From contig NC_031768.1 of NCBI RefSeq assembly GCF_001522545.3, forward strand, positions 93,482,230 to 93,546,229: a stretch of 64,000 nt of DNA, read 5' to 3'. A model generated the notes under the pieces. It was not told the origin of the DNA. It saw only the letters and a list, made by a program, of their open reading frames with translations, and did no database searches. Shown piece after piece: positions 1-12,833 of this stretch (position 1 is its first letter; each line of letters starts with the position of its first letter). The DNA is from Parus major. Taxonomy: Eukaryota > Chordata > Aves > Passeriformes > Paridae. The position numbers and the translations under genes were made by a program.

Positions 1-3000
1 TCTCAAAATCATATGGATTTTAAAAATGCCTTGTTCTATGAGGTCTTGTCAGGGGAAGCTGTCCCTAGCCTTCAGCTGTTAGGAAAAACAGCTACTCCTA
101 CCTCAGGTACAGCTACAGGCCAAGCAGGTCATTAAAAATAGCTAATGGCTTAGTCAGCCACCAAACCTTGTCACTTGCCCCATGCATCCTATTACATTCT
201 CTCAGCAGACTGGAATTAAATGTAATTAGCTCATGACAATCAATCACATCCTTTCATCATGGAAGAAAATTAGGGGAGTAATTGGGTAAAAGATGATTTA
301 TATGGCCCTTTCTGACACAGGAGAAAAGAATAGTTTTTACATCATAACAACATCAAATTTTTTCAATATAATCTAAATTTCTGCCAAGCCATAATTCTCA
401 CTTGGACTTTTCTCACATTATTAAAGGTTATAAAAAGGAAGAAATAAATTATAAAATTGTGTGGGTGTGTGTAGATACACAAGGGAATAGTCACTCAGTT
501 TGTTTCCTAGACATAATAAATCTTTGTATAAAATGGTAGGTTGGAAAGATTTTCAGTTAAGAATTGATCTCATGAAACTGGAAACTGTCATTAGCAAAAT
601 TACCCTTGGGCCATGATTTTGCTGGTACCCATGGACTCCTTTTTGTCCTTTTTATCTTCTATTTTACTGTAAAAGTGCCAACCTTCTTGATCATTTTATA
701 ATGACAAATACATCTGTAGCAGAGATGAAGAAATAAAACAAAGATGGCATGAAAAATAAATCGCACAAAAATTAGTAACAGCTACTATTACTGTGCAAAC
801 TAAAATTAAACTGAGAAAAAGCACTTGCAAAGATGAGGAGAGAACAGGGAGTTAAACTGTCTGTAGCAATGAGCGATTCACCATGGCCACAAGCTGGTAA
901 CGCTTCAGGTCCACATGGTCAATCTAAATCTGGCCCAGTTCACAGTGATCAAAAGCTGGTACATACTAGTGTGAAGTTTGTCTGCTGTAGAAACCAACTG
1001 ATGATTTAAATCTAATTCCTCTCAGAGAGCAGAGGCTGGTAATGTAAGGATGCTGCCCAGGAAGCTCAGAATACTGATGGTTATTTGCCCAAGCAAAACC
1101 TTTCCTGCTTATTTGTTCTCATCACAGCTTAAGGGGAAGCTTGACCAAACAACTGGACACTTCAGAGCCACATCTGACTATTATCTGTGCATTGAAACTG
1201 TAGTAACACACCTCCCTTCCCCATTAGGCAATAAGAATATAAATAAAGAGAATACACATGCAAAATTTCTAATCAACTCAGAGGCCATTTTTTCTGTCCT
1301 TGAGAGGAAATTCACAAAATATGGTACTTACTCATACAACATTTATTGCCTTTCAATAACATCAGATGAAACACAACATCTCTAAAATCAGAATAATATT
1401 CCCTTCATTCCCCAAATGCTGGCTTTGCAAACTCAAGCACACATTTAGCATCAAATTAACTCTTTCTTCTGGCACCAATCAGTGCAGTCTGCAGTCCTGC
1501 ATGATGTGACACAGCCACAGATCCCTCTCACTTTTGATGAGGGTCATGTCATGGCTGTCCATAAACCTCTGAATCTGATGGACTGTCATCACAGGGTTAA
1601 ATCCTTGCTGACTGTATGGGAAGCACATAATATTCAGTTCTTTCTCTTATGAAGAAGTCTGTTCGGAGAGCTAGAAGGAAGCACAATCTGTAAATATTTA
1701 TACTGTTTGTCAAAACTACAATGCACATGGGACTCAGAATGCATCCCACGAGCCAGCCTGCACACTGAAGTAGTTCCACGTTCACTTGCCAGAGAAGAAT
1801 GGCTCCCTCACACCCCTGCACCACTTAGCCAGAACCTGTTGAAGAAGCCAGTCACAGAACCAGCCTTACTACCCAGTAAATGTAGGTAAGAAAAGGTTGT
1901 ATCAGGCATTTCACCATCACCTGCTCTGGCATTCACATCCAGGACCTTCCAGCAGTGTCCTGATTTATGCTACCATGGCCAATACACAAAGTATAGGCAG
2001 CCAGTTCAGTTTCATAATTGTACCTCCACATAATAAACTGAAATGAAAAGCAACCACATCTCTTACTTTATACTTGAGTATCCACCCTGCCTCAAATAGG
2101 AGAGTGACAAGGGAAAAAAAGACAGAAATGAAACATATATTTTGCGTACAACCCTTGGTCACTGATGAAAACCTCAGCCCATGGAAAGCTAGAAGCATGG
2201 TAAAAAAGGTTTTCTCTAGGTATCAATTTGGGAAAATTGTATATTGGAATTTTAGAGTGAAATGCACACAAAAGCAGCTGTTAACAAGATGCTGACAAAG
2301 TGCTGTGAGGTGCAAATCAACCACTTCCACTACTGTGGACTGCTGCTCCTAGATATTCCTCTTATAGTGCTGTGAGGCTACACAAAGAGTGGTCAGGAAA
2401 AGCACAGAAGCTTACACACCACAGCACAAAAGAAAAGACTTGTTCAAGTGGAAATTTGCAGCAAGGATGGAAGAAAGCTCCAAATGTTTCTACAGCCTGC
2501 TGATACTGCTAACATTTGTCATTCAGATTGATCTACTGAGAAACTAATGTTAAATCTTGCTGTTGTAACCAATTTGCATTAGAAATGTAGAGTAAAACAA
2601 TGAAATCTTCTAGTACTTAATGAAAGTAGCTCCACTCTATGTAATTTTGCACCTTATTTGCTTCTCAGATCTTTCATATGTCTCCTTATGATCCATTCTA
2701 AATAATTCTCACCAAGAGTTAAATCCAGGAAGTTTTTATGGAATAAACACTGATTGTGTGATATAGGATTCCAAGCTTCTCAGCAAGCTCATTTATTTGC
2801 AGGCTGGCTGCTGCTCCCCAATTATTTGTAGGTGTTATTTGCCTTCCTCTAGAAAAGCAGGGGACTGTGCCAGCTCTGTGCTCCAGAGCAGAAGCTTCCA
2901 GGGCAGAAGCTGGACAGAGCAGCGAGCACCATGCCTGCAGCCTTCACACAGAGAGCTCAGCACCTGCTACCTACCATTCTCTGCCTTCAGTCATATTTCT

Positions 3001-4605
3001 GTGCGTTTCCCCAGCTTTTCCATGAGTCTCCTTCAAAAGCTGAAGCAGCAGTAACACATGCAGGTACTGCTGTGCCCTGTCAGGAATTCAGCTGGCTTGA
3101 CTGGCATCTTTCTGCTACTGAGCCAGAGAGCATTTGCATTTTCGAGCTATCACCCGCAGCGACTTCACCAAAAGAACAAGTATTATCCAGCACTATTCAA
3201 CAGCATTAATCATAACACAAATCCTGTTCTTCAGCTCATTTACTTCATTCCAGGCTTGTACTGGTGTCTGAGTCATATTTAACCACAAATTCCCACTCTT
3301 CTTCACCACTGAATAGTAAATTGATGGACACTGGGGATACCACCAGCAGGACAGCCTTTCATGCCAGTTGGCACATCCAGAGCTACTGATTTTATTAGTG
3401 CCTCTAGCAACTTAGAAAGGACAGTCTCTAGGGTCTTGTAGCAGGAATGCAGCTCCCAGAGTTGCTGCTACCCTGGCTGCCTTGTAGTGCTTTTGGAACC
3501 AGTTCTGGGGCTGAAGGATGGCAAAATGACACCAGGCACAGCTCCAGCACAAAAAGAGGCTGCAGAGGTTTGTCTCTACACTGCAGGCAGACTGGAAAAT
3601 AATTCTGCCTGCAGAACCTACCACCCTGTATCCCACAAGTAAAGAGAATTGCCTGATCAGTTTCCTGGAAATTTTATTTTGTTTCTTTCCTGAACACTGT
3701 TCTAAGATCAGATGAGAGTTAATTCTACAGGGTAAGACATAGTTCAAACTAACACTCAAATGTATCCAAGAAGAAAAACAAGGCTCTGCTTGCAAGCTTG
3801 GCACTTTCTGATGGCAACAGCTTGTTTGCTGCTTTTGTATTTACAGCTGTGCACAGCTGTCAGTGATCAAGTGCTGCAGAACATCCAGGAGCCACCCAGC
3901 TCTTCTCATGCCTATTCTGTGCTTTGCACTTATTTTGTTCCTTGCTAGGCTGTTCTTATGGCCCAGATGTTGCTGTAATACAAGTAATCTGCTCTGGAGG
4001 CTTGGTGGATGTTGCATAGGTCCATATGAGATGGTTTGGCACTGGGGGGCAAGATAAATAATGAGAAAACATCCAAGCCTGACCTACAAACTTAAGGGAC
4101 ACCGTGACAATCATATTCCTTCTATCAAACAGGATTTTTATATTTGCGTTCATAACCTCACCATTGCCAGAGAGGGACAGAAATAAGCATTTCAACTTAA
4201 CCTCACATCAGAAATAAAACTTAAATATACATATCACAGCATGATCTAGACTCTCAATATGGGAAACCTTGGCTGGAGGCAAGAATATGAAAAACCCTCA
4301 AATCATGAACTCAGAACCAAACAAGTGGAATGCAAAAAGAGCCTTTAAACAAGCATGATAATATCCTATTTTATTTTAAATTATGCAGAAAAAATAGGAG
4401 CACAGACAGAAAACTCAGATGCATTTTCTTCACTGTCAAATCAAACTAGCCTGCAGATGAATAACTGAAACAAGTATTTTTCCAGCACCCTAAAATGTTC
4501 ATTTTTCTCTTCATTAAATGCACACTAATAGTGCAACTGTTGCACCAATGTTAGTTAGTGTTTCTTTGATCCATTACTATAGATTGTCAGCAGAGATTTT
4601 TACCA
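1..4605. other. Gene-free AT-leaning flank
   Basis: No coding exon, RNA gene or recognisable transposon was found here. Open frames on either strand are short, overlap on opposite strands and show no known domain. The longest are 111 codons at 1050-1385 (+) and 130 codons at 3412-3804 (-). A slightly more GC-rich patch lies near 2800-3100 without further signal. Old, very diverged repeats could be present but unseen. Confidence 0.6.
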
Positions 4606-4842
4606 GATGGAGAGGAGAGAGGGGAGGGGAGAGGGGAGATGGGAGAGGGGAGAGAGGAGACTCAAGGAGAGGAGAGGAGACTCAAGGAGAGGAGAGGAGA
4701 CTCAAGGAGAGGAGACTCAAGGAGAGGAGACTCAAGGAGACTCGAGGAGACTCAAGGAGACTCAAGGAGACTCAAGGAGACTCAAGGAGAGGAGACTCAG
4801 GGAGACTCGAGGAGACTCGAGGAGACTCGAGGAGAGGAGAGG
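4606..4842. repeat. Purine-rich minisatellite, AAGGAGACTC-type unit
   Basis: The + strand starts as a G/A-only run of GAGAGGGG-like sequence (about 4606-4660) and becomes a tandem array built from the 10-base unit CTCAAGGAGA, mixed with a 15-base version carrying an extra AGGAGA and a later CTCGAGGAGA variant. The unit mix gives stacked open frames in all three + frames (79-114 codons, GDSRRLKE-like), which are repeat artefacts. Variants are ordered along the array: CTCAA in the left and centre, CTCGA mainly at the right end. This suggests local unit expansion. The array is likely length-polymorphic. Confidence 0.93.
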
Positions 4843-7800
4843 TTAATAATTTGGTTGTATAGATATGCATTTCAATATAAGCAGCATCAACGTACTTGGT
4901 TTGCTTCATCCATCACCTCTGTTGAAGGTGAAATTCCATTTCTCTGCTTAGTCTAACAATATTTCTAATAAGAAGCATGATTAGGCAATCATTGGGAAAC
5001 AAAATCTCTTTGGAACAGAAGGATAATTCTTCAGAAAGGAAAGCACAGTAGGCCCCATGAGAGAGGTAATTTCTGACTCAGAACAATTAACAGTTTAGAT
5101 GTAACTTTTACAATTCCCTGTAATTGTTTATGGCTTATGTGAGAACTGGATAGCAGGGAGAAAGTAATCTTTACGAATTCCTTTAAAACAGATACAGTCA
5201 ATTTTAGAATAATCCTGTGGCATGCACATTGTGTGACAGGTATAAATACAGTGGAAATGTTTAGTAAAACTTGTGACCACAGATACAAATTAGTCAGGAA
5301 ATAAACATAAATTGCGACATATCTGACCTCCAAGCATTAGCTTTTTAAAAATCATTAAGGATCCAAAATGCAAATAAGGAAATGAAAATTACTTCACTTA
5401 TTGCCTTTTAGCTAATGTGTAGACACTTTTGCAAATGCCATGAGGCACTTCTGTGCATTCTTAGGGATCTAATTGTGTTTAGAAACCTGACATCCTTCAA
5501 TTAAGATGCAAGTTCTGTAAGCAAGTTGCTGGGATTGTGATGTTGCCAGTGTAACAGTCTGTACACAGCCATGTCATGACCTGACAAACACTTAAATCAC
5601 AGCTTTCCACTCATCCCCTACATTTACACCACTCTTCAGCCTCACAAAGTCCCTGCTTCTAAACTAGAATCATCTTCAATTCAAGACTCTGGCAGGAGTT
5701 TGGGATGAAGAAATGAGCCCCAGACACTGCCAAGTGGCATTTTATGCTTTTAGATTGCAACACTGCGTCTCAGAACACAACTTCTTAGGATCATCAGTAA
5801 CACCTTCCCAATGGAAAACCCTTGCCCTTGGTGCAGTGCTGACATCTGTAGACTGCTGGGGTGCCTCCTCCCCCTCCTCCTCCCCTCACCTCAGAGCTCG
5901 AGGTGTTTGTCACACTTCTTTCCCTCACTCCTCCCCACAGGGCAGCATTTAGTCCTTTATCCCAGTCTCTCCCTGTGCCTGTGGGGCTCAGCTGTGTCCT
6001 GTGGTGATCTTTTGGAGCTGTCTGGAACAGGCCGTGCCCAGCAAGGGGCATCCCTGTGCTCTCAGAGGAGTCACCCTGCAGTCTCTGCTGCCAAAACCAT
6101 GACACCAGCATCAAATACAGCTGTTATTGTCAATAATTTTCACTGGGGACTGGTCCATGACTGAGAGCTAAGAAGTGTGAGCTGGTGTGTTGGAGAGAAA
6201 ATGATCAGTTCCCACCACAAACGGTTCTAAGGTATGCACCAGGAGATAAGTCACACTAATAAGGAAAAGATACAAACAACCTATATTGACATTACTCACT
6301 ATGTATTTCCATGGCTGACCCTCTGCTGGCCTTCCCCACCACCAAGCAGGTATAGTCACAGAGCCCTCTCAGGGACAAGGCAAGGCAATTATCCACTGCT
6401 TCAGCAAAGTGAGAGATGACTTGATCCATTAGGCTCAGGGCAAAATCACAACATTTTATTGCCATCATATTCCCTGGTTGTGGAGGTCAGTCTTCAATCT
6501 GAAGTATTTGGTCTCTAATCACAAACCTTCAAATCTGGGGAAAAAAAAAAATCAACAAATCAACTGAGCAACTGAGAAGCTTTTAAATTTTCACCCTGTA
6601 CTTATGACACAGGTTGACAACTGTAGAGCTGTGCTGCTACAGTAACACTACCATCATCTACTTCTAAGTGGTGTGCCTCCAGAAAGACAGTACACTGGGC
6701 AAATTTATACATGCTCATCTGCATCTATCATTAATATGGGTGTGCAAATATCTGCTTCTACCATCACCACTCACAGCTTTCCCTGCAGTCATACTGGATA
6801 TTGGAAATGCAGCAACATCTCATTTTGGTGTCTGTATTTTCATGCAAGTCACTTAGGAACTCATAGTGTAGGAAGAAAAATAAAGTATCCTCCTTTAGGA
6901 AGAGCCACATCTCTATCTGCCATAGAGATGACAGACCCCTGTTTTTCTGCTCATCAAATATGTTTCTATCACACCACAATGAGCTTTTAGCCTAGCTACA
7001 CACTCAGGGAACAGTTTTGTGTCCCCACTGCCCTGATACTTTCCTTGTTATGAGAATAAAAAAAAAAGCCCATACCCAGAGCATCAGCTATGCAGAAACT
7101 CTTCACCAGAAATCCAATTGCAGCCATCCTAATGCCCACAAAAGAGGACATTAAAAAGCTCTTAGAGGCAGGAACCTTGGGGGCAAAATGGATAAATACC
7201 ACTAAGGCATCAAGTGAAAAGCATCCTCCATTGCATGTTCCTGAAGCAGCTTTTCCCCAGTCATTTCCACCCTCAGCAGGTAAGCAAGCAAAACAGCATG
7301 AAGGCAGAACACCATTCTGTCTTCAAACTACTGCAACTTGTACCAATATTTGCTCTAAGCTTGAGGTGAAATTTCATACTAGAAACAGTTGTTAAGGCTT
7401 CTTACAAATGTAAATCATAGGCAAAGTAGCCATTTCAGCAGGGTGTTTATGTACATTTGAACAGCTGCTCTAAAGTAGCAGCTCTTTCATCCACACAGAT
7501 ATTTCTTGTGTCTTGAAGCTGGGATGAAAATTTGGGAACAAAATATTCTTGCATGGAAGAATAGCACTACTTGGTAATTAAGCACATTGTGATTCACAAC
7601 ACCAGAGGAATGCCAGCAAGGCAGGATTGTCCTCTGATTAGGATTTTAAAAAAGAAAACAAACCAGGTTTCTCTATGGTTTTCTTGTGAGACTCTTTAAG
7701 ACTCTATTTTCTGCCCATAAAACAAGAAGAACAGTGCTCCCTTGTGAGACAGAGAAATTGATCTCATTTGTAGTGTCCAGACTCTGCTGTATATGTTATT

Positions 7801-7933
7801 AAATATTATTAAATGCTACTAATAAAGCTGAGTTTATTGTGCTGGCAGGTGCAATCAACAAACATTGTCACGACATCTCAAGAATGAAGTGGAAAACATA
7901 AGAAAAAGCAAGACCTGTAACAGAATGGATATC
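4843..7933. other. Gene-free AT-leaning interval
   Basis: No gene or transposon recognised. It includes a C/T-rich patch at about 5868-5895 (CCTCC repeats) and an A-run at about 6541-6551. Open frames are short and unsupported. Confidence 0.6.
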
Positions 7934-8484
7934 TGTGCTGGGTTTAGCTGAGAGGAGTTAATTTTCTTCCTAGTAGCTAGTATGGGGCTGTGTTTTGAAT
8001 TTGTGATGGAAATGGTGTTGAAGTTTTGAGCAGTGTTTGCACAGAGCCAAGGCCTTTTCTGCCTCTCACACCACCAATGAGTACACTGGGGATGTACAAG
8101 GAGTTGAAAAGGGACACAGCTGGGACATCTGACCCCGACTGACCACAGGGATATTCCAGACCATGTGGCATCATGCCCAGCATATAAAGCTAGCAGAAGA
8201 AGAAGAAGGAAGGGGGGCATATGTTACACATGATGGAGTGCTGCTTTCCTGGAGATGGCTGAACACCTGCCTGCCCAGGGAAAGTGATGAATGAAGGAAC
8301 AAACAACTTCCATGTTTTGATTTACTTGCACACGTTGATTTTACTTTACCTATCAAACTATCTTTATCTCAACTCACAGATTTTCTCACTTTTTCCCTTC
8401 AGATTCTCTCCCTCATCCCACAGGATGGGGAATGAGCGAGTGGCTGCGTGGTGCTTAGTTGCCAGCAGTGATTAAACCACAACA
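7934..8484 (+). mobile_element. Solo LTR of an avian endogenous retrovirus
   Basis: The element begins TGTGCTGGG and ends CCACAACA, the TG...CA termini of an LTR. The flanking 5-mers ATATC (7929-7933) and AGATC (8485-8489) match at four of five bases and are a plausible target-site duplication. Inside there is a TATA box (TATAAA, 8183-8188), then an AGAAGAAGAAGGAAGG purine stretch and a region ending CCTATCAAACTATC where the poly(A) signal would normally lie. I recognise the sequence style as an LTR family common in bird genomes, but I cannot assign the subfamily. No internal gag, pol or env sequence is next to it, so it is a solo LTR left by recombination between the two ends of a provirus. 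Open frames within it are not genes. Confidence 0.85.
8183..8188 (+). promoter_or_regulatory. TATA box of the solo LTR
   Basis: TATAAA lies about 250 bases into the LTR, followed by a purine-rich stretch, in the position expected for the U3 core promoter. Activity is unknown. Confidence 0.6.
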
Positions 8485-9267
8485 AGATCCCTGAGGAAAA
8501 CATGCTTTGCACAAATGTTTGAATGTTTCTGGACCATTTGTGATAAATGGGCTGTGGATTATGGAAAAAACAGCTGGGTAAAAGTAACTGGCCAAATAGA
8601 AGAAGGAGCACTCTGTCAAATAGCACAACAGAAAGTGCTGTGGCAAACACTTTTGTGGCACATAGAATTAACCTTTCTCTCCTACATCAAGTCTAGACCC
8701 AAAAAGAAAGAATAGGGTGTAAAAATTTTTCCTCTGCTATTTCCAAAGTTTTACAAAGACGGAAGTAGAAAATCAGTGAAACAATGAATCTGAAGAAGAA
8801 TATCTGAAACATACTAGCAAAACAAGCTAAGAAAAAGTGCCTGTAGCCAGAGCTCCCCTGTGCTGCACACTTTGAAGGGTCACTTCAGTGAACCAGAAGA
8901 GTATAAAAGTAGCCAAGAGGCATAATAAACTAAAGCACCCTGAGCAATTTGGGGAACTAGGAATTGGTTTACATGATTTTTTTCTGGAGCTCACCACTTT
9001 GTCTGCAGGAAGGAATAAATGAAAAGTTATTCTTGTGGTTATGGGCTGGTGGCATGTGAAATGCACCATGTACAGCTGCCTACTCAGCTACAGCTTTCAC
9101 ACACCACCACCTAGGTAGCCACTGCCTTCAGCTGTGCTTCTAAGGTAGCATACAACCCCTTTTTTCTAAAGGAAATAAAATGCCATTGACCTAACACTGT
9201 AGTAGGAAAAAACCTCAATTATCTTGTTGGATAAGATTTCTCTTCAGATGCAAAAATGCACAGATGT

Positions 9268-9314
9268 GGAGCTTCTGGCCTTTTCCAACCTAAATGGTCC
9301 TACAATTCTATACA
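9268..9314 (+). mobile_element. Short relic of a CR1 LINE 3' end
   Basis: The stretch reads CCTTTTCCAACCTAAATGG followed by CAATTCTATAC, resembling the CR1 3' terminus, which usually reads CCTTCCAACCTAAATGATTCTATG. Only about 45 bases align by eye and no upstream CR1 sequence is visible, so this is a very truncated or eroded copy. Confidence 0.5.
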
Positions 9315-10859
9315 TAGCAAAATTTTCAGCTGTGGATAAACTAAAACACTTGAAATGAAACCCTGAGTCTTTGGATAATGGAAAGCTGTGAAAACACAGC
9401 TTAACAGACTTCTTTGTTTTTCAGTAGACCACGTTGCTCACTCCTGACTGGATCAGAAGTGGTTAAAACTGTACCATCAACAGAATCTCCAGCTCACTGT
9501 GTGGAGTGTGCAGAGTTCATGGATGTTTGAAATATGGCTGGCATTTCAACAGGACTAGGGAACAGCAAAGACATCTAAAGCCTGCTGTAATTCATCTGGC
9601 CAGATGCCAAATACAGGGTGGTCCTGGACAGAGGAAGGATATGAACTTTTCCACTGGTCATATTGTAATTAATTGTCATTTACTTAATGTGGTACTATTT
9701 TCTGTGGCCCAAGATCTTTATTTTTTCCTTGTATTTCCCCTATAAATAACCCTGACTGGCACCTTCAAAGGCTAGATTAAGCAGAGGAACTGCACAGCTG
9801 TGTTTTTAAGGTAGCCACTCTGGATAAACGGTTAGCAAAGACTTATTATAGCAAAGGTTTGAGTGTGGCGCTTGTGATCACACCAAGATAAATTTCATCT
9901 TCTCAGTTTAGGATTAGGCCCTCAGAAAGAGCAGTCCCAGACTGTGGTCATGCTCTGTCTGTATTTACACAACAAAATGGAGGGGAAGTTGACCTCGCCT
10001 GCAGAGAGGACCAAAGGGCAGACTCCCAAAGTCCCCCGGCATACCTAAAATCAGCATGCCTGTTGTTTACAGCTTTCTTTTCAAATTTAGAAACAGAGCC
10101 TTTTCCCATCTCACTTGTTCCTGGCTGCAGAAAGGTCTCCAGCTATTTATATATGTTGCAGAGGTGCCAAAAGACACAGAACACGGCTGGCAGCTTCCAG
10201 GGGGCTTGGCTCCACTAAGACTGCAACTATCCAGAGTTTTTTGGATGCTACTTTATTCCAGCAAATCTTTTGTTCTAGGAGCACTTTGATCTCGGAATTT
10301 CTATGTGAATATATTTCCTAGCCTGGTATCCTTTAGATTTCATAATTAGAAAAAGGGGACATAGTAGCTTCACATTCTTAAGAGCCTTTTAGCAGCTCAT
10401 TTATTTATTATCCATGAATGAGCTTGTTCAGATGGAATACAAGTTTATTAACCTTCCACATAAATAATGAGATTCACTCCAATTTGGTAAATGGTATAGT
10501 TTTTAGGATTTCTTTACACAGCTTGCATCTTTGAATCTATTAAAGCAAGGATGTATCCAGAGACCATGAGCCAGTTGTCCATTCTGCCAAGTACAGTGTG
10601 GTTTGTAATTTCAATTTTTATTCGTTTGGTTTGCTTCTCCAACAAACACAAAAACTTTGACTTTCCTAAAAAATTAATATTATGAAGGAAGTTTGTAGTA
10701 AGATTCAAAATATAACTTCTGCTTAGGGCTCTTGTCTCAGAGCCCTAAACTAAGATATTTTTCATTTCTCTCTCTCCTTTTTATCTTTTTGTTTTTAAGC
10801 TGGGAAAATAAATCAGAGAAAACCTAATAGATCTAAACTATAACTGATTCACATAACTC

Positions 10860-10879
10860 TTTTTTTTTTTTTTTTTTTT
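10860..10879. repeat. Poly(T) run
   Basis: Twenty consecutive T on the + strand. No retrocopy was recognised on either side, so there is no evidence that it is the tail of an inserted minus-strand copy. Confidence 0.95.
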
Positions 10880-11559
10880 ACTTATAAAGTCTGTAAGTCA
10901 AAGAGAAGCTGAATAGACAGAGAAACACATAATTTGGCTTTCCATTCTTTCCCATGATACGGGTTGGGTTTTCTATGAACCTTCCCATAATTAGGACTCA
11001 GTCATGGTGAAACACTTTTGTCCCTTACTGTTTCTAGGTAACCTCAATTAAAAGCCATGCAGAGTGACAACAAAATACTGCCAACACATCAGTCATGCAC
11101 TGTACGATAAAAATAAGTTCTTTTTTTGTGTGTGCTTCTCTTTGAATGTAAGAACATTTGTCAGTTCAAAGAAGCTGGGAAGGGTTACTTAGATTATTTA
11201 TTTGTTACATTTTAATGTTGTCCTCTTTTCCAGTTTTCTCAGCATATTGCACCTCTCATACACCCTTCTCATTCAGATCCCCTTCCAGCACCACACATCG
11301 AGCAGAATTCTTCCTGCTACTTCTCATGAACCATCTCATTGCTGTGTGGCCAACCTCCTAACTTGCCATTGCTCTCTGAGAACCCATTTGTGCTTCTTCT
11401 GGGTGCTGTAGTCTGATGTGAAGGTGAACCTCAAACAAGAAGTAACAAGTAATGCTTGGGCCCAGCAGCTGCTTCAGCCACTCACCATGGGTGATATGCA
11501 AACCTTAACTCGGGACCGGATGGGTATTTTAAGAACCACAGATGCACAGCTGGAAAGTA

Positions 11560-12833
11560 GCCCGTTTAACCCATGGTTAAGATCATGGAGCAGATCTTCC
11601 CAGAAACTATACCAAAGAACATGGAAGATAAGGAGGGGATTGGTAACAGCCAACATAGCTTCACTAAGGGCAAATTGCTCCTGACAAAACTTGTGGTCTT
11701 CCATGAAGGGTGAGGGCATTGGTGGATGAGGGAAGAGTCATCTACCTTGCCTTGTGCAAACAGAGCACATGACGCTGTCCCACACAACATCCTCATCTCG
11801 GGACTGGAGAGGCTCAGGCCACACCACAGTGGACAAGGATTTGACTGGATGGTCACACTCACCGCAGTCACGGGCTCAGTGTCCCAGTGGAGAGCAATGA
11901 GCACCATTCCTCAGGGGCTGGGATGGGGCACTTTAACACTTTTGTTTCTACAAGGACAGTGGGACTGAGCACACCCTCAGCGAGTTTGCCCACAACACCA
12001 AGCTCTGAGGTGCAGTCAACACACTGGAGGGAAGGGATGCCATCCAGAGGGACATGGGGATGCCATCCAGAGGGACATGGACATGCCTGAGAGCTGGGCC
12101 TGCACAAACCTCATGAAGTTCAACAAGGCCAAGCACAAGGTCCTGCACCTGGGCCAGGGCAATCCCAAGCACAAAGCTTGGGGATCCCAAGCACAGGCTG
12201 GGTGGAGAACAGACTGAGAGCAGACCTGAGGAGAAGGACTTGACAGATGTTGGTGGACAAGAAGCTCAACATGACACGTCCCTGAGTACAGACAGCCCAG
12301 AAAACCAGACACATCCTGGGCTGCATCAAAAGCAGCATCACCAGGAGGTCAAGGAAGATGATTTTGCCCTACTCTGGGTCAAAATAGAAATGCCTTTTGT
12401 CTTCTCTGCTCTTGGAGTTCTGCATCCAGTTCTGGGCTCTCCAACATAAGAAAGATGAAGACCTGCTGGAGCAGGTCTGGATGAGGGCCAGGAAGATTGG
12501 TCAGAGAGGGATGGAGCACCTCTCCTATGGCTGACAGTTGAGGTTGTTCAGCAGGAGGATGAGAGAGCTCCAGGTTAGAGCACACTTCCAGTATCTAAAG
12601 GGGAAAGGGGCTTGTTACAAGAGCCTGTAGATTAGATATAAGGAAGACATTCTACATTATGAGAGTGGTTGCCCAGAGAAGTTGTGGATGTTCTGTCCTT
12701 GGTGGTGTTCAAGGCCAGGCTGGATGGTGCCCTGAGCAATGTGGTTAGTGGAAGGTGTCTCTGTCCATGGCAGAGCACTTGGAGCTGGATGATCTAAGGT
12801 CCCTTTCAACCCAAACCATTCTAGGATTCTGTG
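11560..12833 (+). mobile_element. 5'-truncated, degraded CR1 LINE
   Basis: This is the C-terminal half of a CR1 ORF2 (endonuclease/reverse transcriptase) plus the 3' untranslated tail. Translation across several frames gives CR1 reverse-transcriptase landmarks in order: KIMEQI near 11580, SFTKGK near 11660, DAVPHNILI near 11770, IPQG near 11910, then [16 protein letters not shown] sequence near 12020, LMKFNKAK near 12110 and VLHLG near 12140. The catalytic FADD box reads FAHN (11985-11996), so the enzyme would be inactive. Frames shift repeatedly. A 22-25-base segment around GATGCCATCCAGAGGGACAT is tandemly duplicated at about 12038-12082. The tail ends with the CR1-like GGATTCTGTG. It is an old, non-mobile copy and needs no cellular gene to explain its open frames. 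Confidence 0.93.

Larger units (their letters stand above)
8485..11559. other. Gene-free interval with minor repeats
   Basis: No supported gene. It contains a short CR1 tail relic (9268-9314) and a 20-base T run (10860-10879), annotated separately. The remaining open frames are under 85 codons and have no recognisable domain. Confidence 0.6.

Noticed and set aside
4518..4956. Charged GDSRRLKE-type repeat proteins in three frames
   Set aside because: All three + frames are open through the same purine minisatellite, so none shows coding constraint.
10860..10879. Poly(A) tail of a minus-strand processed pseudogene
   Set aside because: No gene-like sequence or target duplication is visible beside the T run.
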